Part shown: positions 4,940 to 5,208 of the stretch, piece after piece | Position numbering within the stretch: position 1 is the first letter of the stretch | Layout of the letters: every line of letters begins with the position of its first letter | NCBI GenBank assembly: GCA_949841235.1 | Contig: CATKZA010000151.1 | Span: forward strand, 1 to 5,208 | Source of the DNA: an uncultured Clostridiaceae bacterium | GTDB taxonomy: Bacteria > Bacillota > Clostridia > Lachnospirales > Lachnospiraceae | Direction: 5' to 3' | Length of the DNA: 5,208 nt | The notes under the pieces: generated by a model | What the model was told of the DNA's origin: nothing | Seen by the model: the letters and a program-made list of their open reading frames with translations, nothing else | Database searches by the model: none | Position numbers and translations under genes: made by a program

Positions 4940-5050
4940 TTCGACACAGGAAACTGCTTATGCGATTTTTTTGTGGGGATACTTGCGAGAAATTGCTTAG
5001 AAATGGGGATTGGTGTGAAAGATCATGCTGATTCGGAATGGGAGATTAGT

Positions 5051-5208
5051 ATGACAAGAGAAGAATTACAGGAAAAGAAAGAGACGGTGTTTGCGTTTAT
5101 TTCATCGAAGGAATATCAGCCCATGTCCATGCGGGAAATGCGGGGCGTGCTGCAGGTTCCTGCCAGTGACAGGAAGATGTTCGTGCAGGTGCTGGATGAA
5201 TTGACGGA
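5051..5208 (+). CDS. rnr: Ribonuclease R, N-terminal part (3' end outside window)
   Basis: Only the first 52 codons are present; the gene runs off the right edge. RNase R is a processive 3'-5' exoribonuclease of the RNB family that degrades structured RNA and takes part in RNA quality control. The visible part is the N-terminal winged-helix region: MTREELQEKKETVFAFI (1-17), then EYQPMSMREMRGVLQVPASDR (21-41) and VLDELT (47-52). This is the typical start for Firmicute RNase R. GGGAG (5040-5044) sits 6 nt before the ATG; an upstream in-frame GTG at 5015 is less likely. The catalytic RNB, CSD and S1 domains lie outside the window. The secG-rnr order, often followed by smpB, supports the assignment. 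Confidence 0.9.
   Translation, partial: MTREELQEKKETVFAFISSKEYQPMSMREMRGVLQVPASDRKMFVQVLDELT

Overview
The window comes from a low-to-mid GC Firmicute, most likely a member of Lachnospiraceae or a nearby Clostridia group. The evidence is the conserved gpmI-secG-rnr order, strong purine-rich ribosome binding sites (AAAGGAGGT, AGGAAGGA), the SecG and RNase R sequences, and promoters with TATAAT-like -10 boxes. Placement is by gene order and protein character, not by a database search.

Left half (1-2338, minus strand): three consecutive genes of the poorly characterised STM4011-STM4015 cassette, named after Salmonella locus tags. In transcription order they are an acidic leucine-rich-repeat protein (STM4015 family, 1469-2338), an ATP-grasp protein (STM4014 family, 433-1464) and the start of an alkaline-phosphatase/sulfatase-fold protein (STM4013 family, cut off by the window edge at 1). 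In other genomes the same set is completed by two radical SAM proteins (STM4012, STM4011), which would be expected just left of this window. The first two genes are 4 nt apart and likely translationally coupled. The third is separated by a 218-nt spacer filled by 41-bp tandem repeats, each carrying a copy of the ribosome binding site.

Middle (2339-2907): a divergent intergenic region. It has a good minus-strand promoter for the cassette, a plus-strand promoter for gpmI, and between them a 298-bp non-coding element (2418-2715). That element has near-perfect 12-bp terminal inverted repeats and is flanked by an exact 8-bp direct duplication (TTACACAG), so it looks like a MITE. Inside are two 54-bp direct repeats that fold as hairpins and a 65-bp nested palindrome at the right end.

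Right half (2908-5208, plus strand): housekeeping genes. They are gpmI (cofactor-independent phosphoglycerate mutase, complete), secG (Sec translocon subunit, complete, with its own strong promoter and followed by a hairpin terminator) and the first 52 codons of rnr (RNase R, running off the right edge).

The most interesting content is the STM401x cassette, an uncharacterised putative biosynthetic or modification system, followed by the repeat-rich MITE-like element and the repeat array inside the cassette. No RNA gene or CRISPR array was seen.
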